This document shows, piece after piece, positions 1 to 7,300 of a stretch of DNA of 29,546 nt. The notes under the pieces were generated by a model that was given only the letters and a program-made list of their open reading frames with translations, ran no database searches and was not told where the DNA came from. How positions within the stretch are numbered: position 1 is the first letter of the stretch; each line of letters opens with the position of its first letter. A program made the position numbers and the translations under genes. Origin of the DNA: CAZKTF01 sp964555565 (GTDB taxonomy: Bacteria; Planctomycetota; JAJSAM01; JAKLKS01); contig CAZKTF010000015.1 in assembly GCA_964555565.1 (NCBI GenBank), positions 1 to 29,546 on the forward strand, read 5' to 3'.

Positions 1-161
1 GGGGCCGGCTCCGCGGCGCGGGCGGGGGCGGGGCGCGCGTGGGTCGCGGCGTGCTCGGGTTTCCCCGGCGCGCCCGCGTCCCCGCCGAGGAGCCACGCCC
101 CGAGGATGGCGAGCGCGACGACGCCGACGGCCAGGACCACGAGGAGCCCGCGCTTCCCCAT
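1..161 (-). CDS. Partial exported/membrane-anchored protein (N-terminus only)
   Basis: An ATG at 161 on the minus strand opens a frame that runs off the left edge after 53 codons. The start MGKRGLLVVLAVG leads into a single hydrophobic stretch (about residues 5-24), followed by a Gly/Ala/Pro-rich, low-complexity linker. This is the same layout as the next gene upstream (204-1661), 42 bp away on the same strand: a short basic N-terminus, one membrane anchor, then a Pro/Ala-rich spacer. It is probably a tandem paralogue or operon partner with an extracytoplasmic body. No functional domain lies in the visible part, so nothing more can be said about its role. Confidence 0.6.
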   Translation of the reverse strand, partial: MGKRGLLVVLAVGVVALAILGAWLLGGDAGAPGKPEHAATHARPAPARAAEPA

Positions 162-203
162 GGCTTCGAGTCTAGCGCCGACGGCCAACCTCCGCGGGCC
201 GTC

Positions 204-1661
204 TCATTTCCTCTCGCCGTCTTCGGCCGGGGCTTCCGCGCGGAGGTCCACCGTCGTCTCGGTCTCCTGCCCCGCCCGGACCTCGAGAGTCCCCCACCAA
301 GTCCGGGTCGGCTCGTCAGGACTCCGGACCGCGTTCACGCCCACCCGGTAGACACCGGGGAGGAGCGTGGCCTCGAGCCGCCCGTCCTTCCTCCAGGCCC
401 CCGCGGGGGGCTTCCCGGGGAACTCCAGGATGTCGCCCCAGGTGGACGGCTCGGCCCCCTCCACCGTGAACCGGAGCCGGCAGGAGACGAGGCGCGCCTC
501 CGTGCGCAGCGTCACGAGCCGGACCTCGCCCGTCGTCCCGGGCGTACGCACGTCCGCCTCGAGGGTCTCGGCCCCCGCGCGGGCGGTCACCCGGTACGGG
601 CGGCCCGGCGGGAGGTCGTCCACGACGCACTCCCCGGAGGCGTCCAGCTCGGCGTGGCGTCCCATCCTCCCCGCGGCCCCGGCCTCCGAGACCTCGAGCG
701 AGGCCTGGAGGACCGGGCGCCCGTTGGCGTCCACGACGCGCACCCGGAGCCCGGACCAGGCGTCCACGCGCACCTCGCCGAGGTCCGCCGTGCCTACCAG
801 GCACGCGAAGGTCCGGACGGCCCAGCGGACGCGCCCCGCGGCGCTGACGCGCGCCAGGAACTCCCACTCCCCCTCGCCGAGGCCGTCCACGACGAAGGCC
901 CCGCCCCGCGTGGGCAGGCCGCGGACCCCGTCGGGCGCGTCCCCGCCCTCCGCCGGGAGGACCACCGCGACCACGAACCCGCCCTCGTACCCGGGGGGGA
1001 GGACGAGCGCCCCGCGCAGGTTCCCGGGGATCGGCTCGAGCGCGACGTCCGCCTCCTTCCCGAGGGCGGCGAGGTCGATACGCTTCGGCGCGTAGCCGGG
1101 CACGGAGATCTCTGCCGGGCAGGTCGCCGGCGCGGGGCCGGGCCCGGGGCTGAGGAAGATGCCGGGGACGGTGAACCGGCCCTCCTCCAGGAGCCCTTCG
1201 TGCCCGGGGAGCAGGGATCGGATCCGGCGGCCTCCCCCGGCGGGCTGAAGGACCAGGGTGCGCGGCCGGAACGCTTCGCCCCCGCGCGTCCCGCCGACGC
1301 CCTCCGGCACGATCGCCTCCAGGCGCGCGACCCCGTTGAAGGAGAGGACGGGCCCGCCGGTGCGCGCGTCGAGGAGCCGTATCCGGATCGGGGCGGCGCG
1401 CTCGGGGGACGCCGGCGCGGGAGCCACCCCCGGTTCCTTCGGCTTCGGCGCGGGGTTCCCGCGCGGGGGGAGATGTGCCGCGGGAGTTGCCGGAGGGGCG
1501 GACGGAGTCCCGGCCCCCGGCGCCGGGGGTCGCGCGGCCGCCCCGGCCGTCGGGGTCTCCCGTGCGCGGCGCTCTTCTCCCGCCCGGAACGCCCAGGCGA
1601 GGATCGCCGCGACCAGGATCGCCGCGAGGAGAAGGAGGACCGTGCGCCCGCCGCGGTTCAT
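204..1661 (-). CDS. Membrane-anchored protein with carboxypeptidase-regulatory-like (Ig-fold) domains
   Basis: 485 aa. The N-terminus has an Arg-rich start and a hydrophobic segment at about residues 7-25, followed by a Pro/Ala/Gly linker to about residue 90. This fits a signal anchor with an extracytoplasmic body. The rest is a run of beta-sandwich-like units with phrases typical of carboxypeptidase regulatory-like domains, such as LRVRVVDANGRPV with DLPPGRPYRV (about 300-365) and LLPGVYRVGV near the C-terminus. There are no catalytic motifs. Such proteins are common in Planctomycetota and are usually surface or envelope components, but the substrate or partner is unknown. The gene is divergent from the dual-kinase gene with 107 bp between starts, so the two may share a control region. 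The frame and coding character are secure; the function is not. Confidence 0.8.
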   Translation of the reverse strand: MNRGGRTVLLLLAAILVAAILAWAFRAGEERRARETPTAGAAARPPAPGAGTPSAPPATPAAHLPPRGNPAPKPKEPGVAPAPASPERAAPIRIRLLDARTGGPVLSFNGVARLEAIVPEGVGGTRGGEAFRPRTLVLQPAGGGRRIRSLLPGHEGLLEEGRFTVPGIFLSPGPGPAPATCPAEISVPGYAPKRIDLAALGKEADVALEPIPGNLRGALVLPPGYEGGFVVAVVLPAEGGDAPDGVRGLPTRGGAFVVDGLGEGEWEFLARVSAAGRVRWAVRTFACLVGTADLGEVRVDAWSGLRVRVVDANGRPVLQASLEVSEAGAAGRMGRHAELDASGECVVDDLPPGRPYRVTARAGAETLEADVRTPGTTGEVRLVTLRTEARLVSCRLRFTVEGAEPSTWGDILEFPGKPPAGAWRKDGRLEATLLPGVYRVGVNAVRSPDEPTRTWWGTLEVRAGQETETTVDLRAEAPAEDGERK

Positions 1662-1768
1662 GCCCCGATCTTCGTCGGATCCGCCCGCCGGCGCAACCCG
1701 CGGCGCGGCCCTTGCGCCCCGGCGGGGGTGACCCTAGGCTCTCTCCCCCGGAACGAGGGACCCCGCGG

Positions 1769-3592
1769 ATGAGCGTCCCGTGCCCGACCTGCGCCACGAT
1801 GATGACCGAGGGGGAGAAGTTCTGCCCCGGGTGCGGGGCTCCCGCGATCCCGATCTCCCCCTTCACGGCGCGGCCGGGCCTCGCCGGGGCGCTGCCGTCG
1901 CTCCCCCCGCGCTACCCGGTCCTCCGGTTCCTCGGGCGCGGCGGCATGGGGCGCGTCTTCCTCTGCCAGGACGCGGAGCTGGACGTCGAGGTCGCCGTGA
2001 AGGTCCTCCCCGTCGAGCTGGCCTCCGACGCGGACGCCCTCGAGCAGGTCCGGCGCGAGGCGCGGGCGGCGGCGAAGATCCGCGGCTGCCCCGGCATCCT
2101 CGCCCTCTACGGCTTCGAGCGCCACGGGGACACCTCGTTCCTCGTCATGGAGTACGCCGCGGGCGGGTCGCTCTCGGACCGGTTGCGCCGGGAAGGGGCC
2201 CTCCCCGAGGAGGAGTGCCGGCGCCTCGGCGCCGGGATCGCGGACGCCCTCGGCTTCGCCCACGGGAAGAAGGTGCTGCACCGGGACGTCAAGCCCGCCA
2301 ACGTCCTCCTGGACGGGGACGGGCTCCCCAAGGTGGCCGACTTCGGCCTCGCGAAGGTCCTCGCGGACGCCTCCTCCCGGCTCTCCCTTTCGGCGGTGGC
2401 CGGGACCCCCGCGTACATGGCCCCGGAGACGCTTCTCAGGCGGAAGGTGGACGGGCGCGCGGACCTCTACTCCCTCGGCTGCCTCCTCTACGAGATCGCC
2501 ACGGGCCGCCTGCCCTTCGAAGGGTCAATCCCGGAGGTGGCGCTCGCGAAGGCCTCCCCGGGGGCCGAGGCGCCCGACCCGCGCGAGTTGCGGCCCGACC
2601 TGTCGGAGGGGTTCGCGGCGGCGGTCCGCACTCTCCTCGCCCCCGACCCGGAGGCGCGGTTCCCCGACGCGGCCTCCTGCGCCGCGGCGCTGCGCGAGGC
2701 GGGGCCGATCCCCGCGGCGCCGCCGGCCGCGGCGACGGACGCCCCCGCGTCCACGGAGGGGGAACTCGGGACCGTCGTGGCGGACCCGTTCCTCGGGGCC
2801 CGGATCTCCGACTGCGACCTCCTCGAGAAGATCGGCGAGGGGTCCTCCGGCGCCGTCTACCGGGCCCGGGACGCCCGGCTCCACCGCGTGGTGGCCATGA
2901 AGGTGCTCTTCCCCTGGTTCGCCCGCGATCAGGCCGCCGTGGACCGCTTCGTGAAGGAGGCGATCTCCGCGGCCCAGCTCAACCACCCGAACATCGTCGC
3001 CATCCACAAGATCGGGAAGGACGTGGAGCGCGACGTCCACTACGTGATCCAGGAGATGCCCGAGGGGCGCACGCTCGCCGAGCGCGTCGTGGAGGACGGC
3101 CCCTTCTCCCCCTCCGACGCGGTCGGAGTGGCCCTCCAGGTCTGCTCCGCGCTCGCCGCCGCCCACGACCGGGGGCTCGTGCACGGGAACCTCAAGCCGG
3201 AGAACATCCTCGTGGACTCCCGCAACGGCGCGAAGGTGACCGACTTCGCGCTCACCCGCGCCTCGCCCTCCTCCCGCCTCGCGGGGAAGTACGCCTCCTG
3301 CATCGCCCCGGAGCAGGTCGAGGGGGGCGCCGTGGACCCGCGGACCGACATCTACGCCCTCGGTGTGACCCTCTACTACGCCCTGGCGGGGGAGTCCCCC
3401 TTCGACGACGGATCGGCCTTCGGGCACTTCCAGGCGATCCTCGCCGGCACGCCGATTCCCCTGGAGGCGAAGCGCCCCGGGCTGCCGGCGCCCGTCCTCG
3501 CCGCCGTGCGCCGGATGATGGCGCGCCGCCCGGAGGACCGCTTCGCGACATGCCTGGAGGCGCGCCGGGCGCTGCTGGAGTGGAGGCCCTAG
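1769..3592 (+). CDS. Zinc-ribbon protein with tandem Ser/Thr kinase domains (second a predicted pseudokinase)
   Basis: 607 aa from the ATG at 1769. A zinc ribbon at the N-terminus has Cys 5, 8, 19 and 22. Kinase domain 1 (about 49-310) has the Gly loop GRGGMGRV at 56-63, Lys78, HRDVKPAN with catalytic Asp173, and DFG at 191-193, so it should be active. Kinase domain 2 (about 350-605) has GEGSSGAV at 356-363 and the VAMK Lys378, but the catalytic loop reads HGNLKPEN (Asn474 instead of Asp) and the DFG motif is DFA (492-494). Domain 2 therefore keeps a nucleotide-binding framework but probably lacks phosphotransfer. I see no transmembrane segment, so the protein is likely cytosolic. It is probably a Hanks-type regulatory kinase in which the second domain acts as a sensor, scaffold or allosteric partner. 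The substrate is unknown; FHA domains encoded at 21232-24246 are possible readers of its output. Confidence 0.9.
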   Translation: MSVPCPTCATMMTEGEKFCPGCGAPAIPISPFTARPGLAGALPSLPPRYPVLRFLGRGGMGRVFLCQDAELDVEVAVKVLPVELASDADALEQVRREARAAAKIRGCPGILALYGFERHGDTSFLVMEYAAGGSLSDRLRREGALPEEECRRLGAGIADALGFAHGKKVLHRDVKPANVLLDGDGLPKVADFGLAKVLADASSRLSLSAVAGTPAYMAPETLLRRKVDGRADLYSLGCLLYEIATGRLPFEGSIPEVALAKASPGAEAPDPRELRPDLSEGFAAAVRTLLAPDPEARFPDAASCAAALREAGPIPAAPPAAATDAPASTEGELGTVVADPFLGARISDCDLLEKIGEGSSGAVYRARDARLHRVVAMKVLFPWFARDQAAVDRFVKEAISAAQLNHPNIVAIHKIGKDVERDVHYVIQEMPEGRTLAERVVEDGPFSPSDAVGVALQVCSALAAAHDRGLVHGNLKPENILVDSRNGAKVTDFALTRASPSSRLAGKYASCIAPEQVEGGAVDPRTDIYALGVTLYYALAGESPFDDGSAFGHFQAILAGTPIPLEAKRPGLPAPVLAAVRRMMARRPEDRFATCLEARRALLEWRP

Positions 3593-3606
3593 GCTCCAGT
3601 TCCCGC

Positions 3607-4200
3607 CTACTTCGGTGTCGCGCCCATGTCGGCGAACCAGCGGCCGCCCTCGCGCTTGAACTTCCAGGTCTCGGACTTCCTCTTCCGGTCGGGGGGCTTG
3701 CCGGCGGCGGTGAAGGCCGTGGCGGTCGCGCGGTCCCCCTCCACCTTCACGTCCTGGAGCTCGACGAGTTCGTCCATGTTGAAGTCGGGCTGGCTCGCGA
3801 CCCAGCCGAAGACGTCCACGAACAGGGCCCGCCGGTCGGCGACCTTCTCCAGCCTCTTGGCCCCCGCGTCCGGTCCTCCCGGGGGCTCCCCCTTCGTCGG
3901 CTCCGTCGGGAGGCCGTGCCGGGCGAAGATCTCCTTCAGGGGCTTCATCTTCTCCTGCTCCGTCCCCCCCATGGCCATGGCCATCATCGGGAACAGGAGG
4001 ATCGAGCCCAGCATCGTCTGCTTCGTCTCGGTGGACATCTGGTCGTAGAGCCCGCCCCAGTCCTTCTTCGCCTGCGCCTCCTTCAGCCGGGCGAAGCAGT
4101 CCTGCGGGTCGGCCCCTCCCGGGGTCCCTCCCACCTTCGAGCACCCCGCCGCCGCGAGGACGACCGACAGAACCGCCGCGACCGCCCGCGTCCGACCCAT
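3607..4200 (-). CDS. Small exported, lipoprotein-like hypothetical protein
   Basis: 197 aa. The N-terminus MGRTRAVAAVLSVVLAAAGCS is a signal peptide ending in a Cys at about residue 20. The lipobox is imperfect (Ala at -3), so lipidation is probable rather than certain. The body starts with a helical region (QDCFARLKEAQAKKDWGGLYDQM) resembling the helix that opens NTF2-like or DUF4878-type folds, and ends with an antiparallel-strand pattern (RATATAFTAAG then TWKFKREGGRWF). The C-terminal phrase W-x-F-x-R-E-G-G-x-W is typical of SnoaL/NTF2-like lipoproteins. A plausible Shine-Dalgarno (AAGGGGGG) precedes the ATG. The gene is convergent with the dual kinase (14 bp between stops). Its role is unknown. 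Confidence 0.8.
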   Translation of the reverse strand: MGRTRAVAAVLSVVLAAAGCSKVGGTPGGADPQDCFARLKEAQAKKDWGGLYDQMSTETKQTMLGSILLFPMMAMAMGGTEQEKMKPLKEIFARHGLPTEPTKGEPPGGPDAGAKRLEKVADRRALFVDVFGWVASQPDFNMDELVELQDVKVEGDRATATAFTAAGKPPDRKRKSETWKFKREGGRWFADMGATPK

Positions 4201-4264
4201 GGCGCCCCCCTTCCCGTGCCCGCGTCGGGGGAAGGGTACCCGGGAGGGGAGGGCGATGGAAGTC

Positions 4265-4333
4265 AGGGGTCTGACCTCGGGCGCCCACAGGGCAGCGCAG
4301 CACGTTGCGCGAGGCGCCCGGGGTCTGACCCCT
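4265..4333. repeat. Inverted pair of REP-like elements (GGGGTCAGACCCC family), copy 1
   Basis: A forward copy at 4265-4286 (core GGGGTCTGACCTC, then GGGCGCC) faces an inverted copy at 4311-4333 (as + strand, GGCGCCCGGGGTCTGACCCC). The 24-bp space between them contains a small hairpin, GCGCA/TGCGC (4295-4299 with 4306-4310). The same paired layout recurs at 27205-27275. It lies between the kinase stop and the lipoprotein start, outside any gene. Confidence 0.75.
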
Positions 4334-4338
4334 CTGTC

Positions 4339-5202
4339 CTACTTGCCTCCGGACGTCCCCTGCCAGGCCTTGAGGTCGGTGATCACGTCCGCGAAGCACG
4401 CGTGCCGGTCCTCGCGCTCCCGGGAGATCATCTTCCGGATGATCTCCCAGAGGCGCGCCGGGACCTTCGGGGCCACGGCCGGGAGCGGCTGCGGCTCCGA
4501 GGTGAGGATCTGGTAGACGATCTGCATCGAGTTCGCGCCGTCGTAGGGGAAGGACCTGCTGAGGGCGTGGTAGAGGGTCACGCCCAGGGCGTAGATGTCG
4601 GTGCGCCCGTCCATGCCCTTGCCCTGGAACTGCTCGGGGGGCATGTAGTGCGGGGTGCCCATCACCTTCGTGGTCTTCGCGGTGCCGTGCATCGTCTTGG
4701 CGAGCCCGATGTCGGTGATCTTCACCGTGGCGAGCCGGGGACCGATGAGCATCAGGTTCTCGGGCTTCACGTCCCGGTGGATGACGTGGCGCTCGTGCGC
4801 CGCGCCGAGCGCCCCGGCCGCCTGGAGCATGAGGGGCACGGCCTCTGCGGGCGCGAGCGGGCCGCGGTCCTCGAGGACCCGGGCCAGGGTCTTCCCCTCC
4901 AGGAACTCCATGACCACGTAGTGCACGCCCGCGGCCTCGTCCTTCCCGACGCGCAGGATCCGGACGAGGTTCGGGTGCTGGAGCCGCGCGGCCGCGATGG
5001 CCCCCCGGAGGAACTTCTTCACGACGTCCTCGCGGGAGGCCTGGTCGCGGGACATGAGCTTCAGCGCGACCGTCCCTCCCCCCTTCCGGTCCTCGGCGCG
5101 GTAGACGACGCCGAACCCCCCCTCCCCCACGCGCTTCTTCACGAGGCAGTCGGCGATCACCTTCCCGATGCGGGGGTCCGGGGCGGCCGAGGAGCTGGTC
5201 AT
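4339..5202 (-). CDS. Cytosolic Ser/Thr protein kinase
   Basis: 287 aa, a bare Hanks-type kinase with no obvious sensor or transmembrane part. The Gly loop GEGGFGVV is at 26-33, the Lys of VALK at 48, and HRDVKPEN (142-149) has catalytic Asp144. The metal-binding motif is D-I-G (164-166) instead of DFG, a conservative change that keeps the Asp. The activation segment ends in GTPHYMPPEQ. I chose the ATG at 5202 rather than the in-frame one 27 nt upstream because it forms an ATGA overlap with the preceding methyltransferase stop and has AGGAGG five bases upstream. It is the last gene of a run from 7208, so it is probably translationally coupled to the methyltransferase. Confidence 0.9.
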   Translation of the reverse strand: MTSSSAAPDPRIGKVIADCLVKKRVGEGGFGVVYRAEDRKGGGTVALKLMSRDQASREDVVKKFLRGAIAAARLQHPNLVRILRVGKDEAAGVHYVVMEFLEGKTLARVLEDRGPLAPAEAVPLMLQAAGALGAAHERHVIHRDVKPENLMLIGPRLATVKITDIGLAKTMHGTAKTTKVMGTPHYMPPEQFQGKGMDGRTDIYALGVTLYHALSRSFPYDGANSMQIVYQILTSEPQPLPAVAPKVPARLWEIIRKMISREREDRHACFADVITDLKAWQGTSGGK

Positions 5203-5858
5203 CCGATCCTCCTGAGGAAGGCCAGCCACTCGCGGCCCTGGCGCGGGGGCACCGACTCCTCCGGCACCCGGGCCTCCTCGAGCGCGAAGAGCCCCGATCC
5301 CGTGAAGCGGTGCCGCACCTCCCCCGGCGTGGTGCCGAAGGGCGGCCCCTCCTCGGGCCGGATCAGGAAGAACAGGCCGAGGAGGAGCCCCCCGGGGCGC
5401 AGCACGCGGGCCATGGCGCGCGCGTACTCGTCGCGGCGCCCCGGGTGCACGGCGCAGAAGCAGGTCTGCTCGAACACGAGGTCGAAGGCCCCGTCGAAGG
5501 TCCGCGGGAGCCGGAAGAGGTCGCGCCGCTCGAACCGCGCGCCGCGCACCCCCGCCGCCGCGGCGAGCCGCCGGGCCCCGGCCAGGGCGCGCGGCGCGAA
5601 GTCGATCCCGAGCGCGTCGAAGCCGCGCGCGGCCAGCAGGCGCACGTCGTGCCCGAAACCGCAGCCCGGGACGAGGGCGCGGCCCGGGCCCGCCACCTCG
5701 CCCCGCCCCAGCGCCGCCACGAGGGGGGGCGAGGCGCCTCCCAGGTCCCAGCGGTCCTCGCCCGCCGCGTACATCCCCTCCCAGGCCGACGGGAGGTCCA
5801 CCGGGCGCGCGACGCGCCCGGCCGTGTCCGGGAAGGGAACGGCGGGGCGCCGCGTCAT
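5199..5858 (-). CDS. TPMT/HOL-family SAM-dependent methyltransferase
   Basis: 219 aa. The N-terminal W-E-x-M-Y-x(4)-D-R-W-D-L-G-G-A-S-P-P-L region (26-46), SAM motif I VPGCGFGHD (63-71), and FEQTCFCAVHPGRRDEYA followed by VLRPGG and GPPFG match the thiopurine methyltransferase / HARMLESS TO OZONE LAYER family. Known members methylate small thiols, halides or thiocyanate, and bacterial TPMTs have been linked to selenium and tellurium methylation. The actual substrate here is not shown by sequence. The ATG at 5858 overlaps the ferredoxin stop (ATGA), and the TGA stop overlaps the kinase ATG, so it is embedded in an operon. A longer N-terminal extension in frame is possible, but it is low-complexity and overlaps the ferredoxin gene. 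Confidence 0.88.
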   Translation of the reverse strand: MTRRPAVPFPDTAGRVARPVDLPSAWEGMYAAGEDRWDLGGASPPLVAALGRGEVAGPGRALVPGCGFGHDVRLLAARGFDALGIDFAPRALAGARRLAAAAGVRGARFERRDLFRLPRTFDGAFDLVFEQTCFCAVHPGRRDEYARAMARVLRPGGLLLGLFFLIRPEEGPPFGTTPGEVRHRFTGSGLFALEEARVPEESVPPRQGREWLAFLRRIG

Positions 5859-6253
5859 CGCGGCGGGGGGGGCGGGGACGGCGGGGGGGCGGGGGGCACG
5901 AAGGGGGCGATTGTCCCCGGAGCCGCCCCGGGGACGCAGACGTTCTTCCCGGACTTCTCCGGAACGTAGAGGAGGCGCTCCACGGGCCTCCCGCCGAGGA
6001 CGTCCTCCCGCACGATCTCGGGGACGTCCTCCAGGCGCACGGCGGAGTACCATCGCCCCTCGGGGAACACGGCGATCATGGGCCCGTGGCCGCACTGGGA
6101 GAAGCAGCCCGAGTTCGTGACCCGGACCTGCTCGTGGATGCCGGCGCGCACGGTCGCGTCCTTGAGCGCCGCGCGGACCGCCTCGGAGCCCTGCGTCGGG
6201 CAGGTCTTCCCGCCTGTGCAGACGAAGAACATCCGGCGGTAGGGGACGTCCAT
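5855..6253 (-). CDS. Thioredoxin-like [2Fe-2S] ferredoxin
   Basis: 132 aa. The N-terminal FFVCTGGKTC and later SGCFSQCGHGP give four cysteines (12, 18, 50, 54) in the pattern of thioredoxin-fold (2Fe-2S) ferredoxins (COG3411-like), which carry electrons or serve as subunits and domains of oxidoreductases. AVFPEGRWYSAV and DVPEIVREDVLGGRPVERL complete the usual fold. The C-terminal tail of about 25 residues is proline-rich and unlike the core family. I start at ATG 6253, because an upstream extension would be basic low-complexity sequence running into the previous gene. It follows the selenoprotein candidate by 58 bp and overlaps the methyltransferase start by 4 bp. A redox partnership with the upstream thioredoxin-like protein is inference. 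Confidence 0.9.
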   Translation of the reverse strand: MDVPYRRMFFVCTGGKTCPTQGSEAVRAALKDATVRAGIHEQVRVTNSGCFSQCGHGPMIAVFPEGRWYSAVRLEDVPEIVREDVLGGRPVERLLYVPEKSGKNVCVPGAAPGTIAPFVPPAPPPSPPPPPR

Positions 6254-6311
6254 GGGGGGAGGAATACCGCGACGGCGGCCCCGGCGCGAGAAACGGCCCG
6301 GGCGGTCCCGC

Positions 6312-7208
6312 CTACCTGCCCCGGTACAGGTCGCGCAGGAGGTCCCTCCATCCGCGGAGGGCGGGTCCTTGCGCGTCCGCATGCGCCGTCCCGGGCGAGG
6401 GCCCCGGGCCCGAGACGACCCGGTAGGCGAAGTCGGATATCCGGAACTCCTCCACCGGGAGGAGCGGCTTCTCCGCGACGAAACGGTGGTCGTGGCGCCT
6501 CCGGTCCTGCGCGGACTTCCGGATCCCCTTCTGCCGCGTCGTCTCCAGCCCGAAGCCGGCGGGCCCCGCGTCCCCGGCGAGCGCGTCCGCCGCCGCCCGG
6601 TGGACCGCCGCGACCAGGCCCTTCGCGTCGGCCGGCGTCGCGCTCGCCTCGACCCCCTCGAAGAGCCGCCAGGCGAGGCGCAGCTCCGCCGCGAGTTCCG
6701 CGGCGCCCACGTACCCGCCGATCGCCCAGAGGATCCTCCCCTCGGGCGTGAGGACGAGGACCTGCACGTTGTCCGGGGCGACGCCGCGGAAGAGGGGGAA
6801 TGCCGGCGTGTCGGGGTCCAGGAGGAAGGCCTTCGCGGCCCCGGGCTCGTTCGAGATGTCCTTCCAGGTGGAGACGAACTCCGAGCGGAGGATGCTGGCC
6901 ACCATGTCGTCGGAGAGCGACCCGGCTCTCACCGCGTGGCCCGCCGCTCAGGTGCACCCCTCGCGCCGGCCGATCACCCGGAGGAGGAACACGGGGCGCC
7001 GCTCGCCCTTCGCCGGGCGGGCCGCAAGGAGCGCCTCGTCGAGCGTGGCCTTCCACTCGACGGGGGAGGGCTTCGCCGCCGCTGCCACGGGCACGACGGG
7101 GGCCTTCGCCCCGCGGTCCCCCGCCTCGGCGGGCGCCGCCCCGGCAGCGAGGAGGAGGGCCGCCGTCGCCAGGGTCCCGCCGAGCCGCGCCGCGAAGCCG
7201 TCCCGCAT
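6312..7208 (-). CDS. Predicted secreted thioredoxin-like selenoprotein (in-frame TGA = Sec87)
   Basis: 298 aa if TGA at 6950-6948 is read through. The ATG at 7208 has GGGAGG just upstream, and a signal peptide ends at AEA-GD (about 29/30). Residues about 50-80 (ATLDEALLAARPAKGERRPVF, split) look like the helix-strand that precedes the active site of thioredoxin_7-like domains. The active site then reads G-C85-T-TGA87-A-A-G-H. The frame continues without another stop to TAG at 6312 through normal-looking protein (SDDMVASILRSEFV, VQVLVLTPEGRILW, GGYVGAAELAAELRLAW), typical of the C-terminal half of the same fold. C85 is the only Cys in the whole protein. Nearby genes use TGA as a true stop, so the code is not reassigned. 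A SECIS-like structure sits immediately 3' of the TGA. Alternatives are a nonsense mutation or an assembly error (TGC or TGG to TGA). Confidence 0.72.
6897..6941 (-). promoter_or_regulatory. Candidate bacterial SECIS element
   Basis: On the transcript of the minus strand, the inner stem GAGAGC (6930-6925) pairs perfectly with GCUCUC (6918-6913) around the six-base loop CGGGUC. An outer stem GGCCAC (6941-6936) pairs perfectly with GUGGCC (6902-6897). The inner stem begins 17 nt after the TGA and the apical loop 23 nt after it. Known bacterial SECIS hairpins lie immediately 3' of UGA, with the loop roughly 16-37 nt away and a G in the first two loop positions. The loop also resembles the GGUC loop of E. 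coli fdhF. Confidence 0.68.
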
Positions 7209-7300
7209 GGCAACCTCCCGTTCGCGTCCCCGAGACTACCGCGGTGCGGCGCGGCGTCAAGGCGCGAGGGCCGCTCCCCGCGGAGGTCCGCCGGGGTCGC

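Noticed and set aside
2525..4399. A 624-codon minus-strand open frame
   Set aside because: It is antisense to the second kinase domain and out of frame with the clear lipoprotein gene at 3607-4200.
1780..6120. A very long plus-strand open frame covering several genes
   Set aside because: It is Arg/Gly/Pro-rich, crosses recognisable genes in other frames and on the other strand, and is the expected artefact of few stop codons in GC-rich DNA.
6253..6382. N-terminal extension of the ferredoxin to an upstream ATG
   Set aside because: The extra 43 residues are basic low complexity and would overlap the selenoprotein gene; the ferredoxin fold starts right after ATG 6253.
6312..7208. Reading the thioredoxin-like protein as two separate genes (6948-7208 and 6312-6932)
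   Set aside because: They are in the same frame, separated by one TGA and five codons, the second half has no Shine-Dalgarno at its GTG, and neither half alone makes a complete domain.
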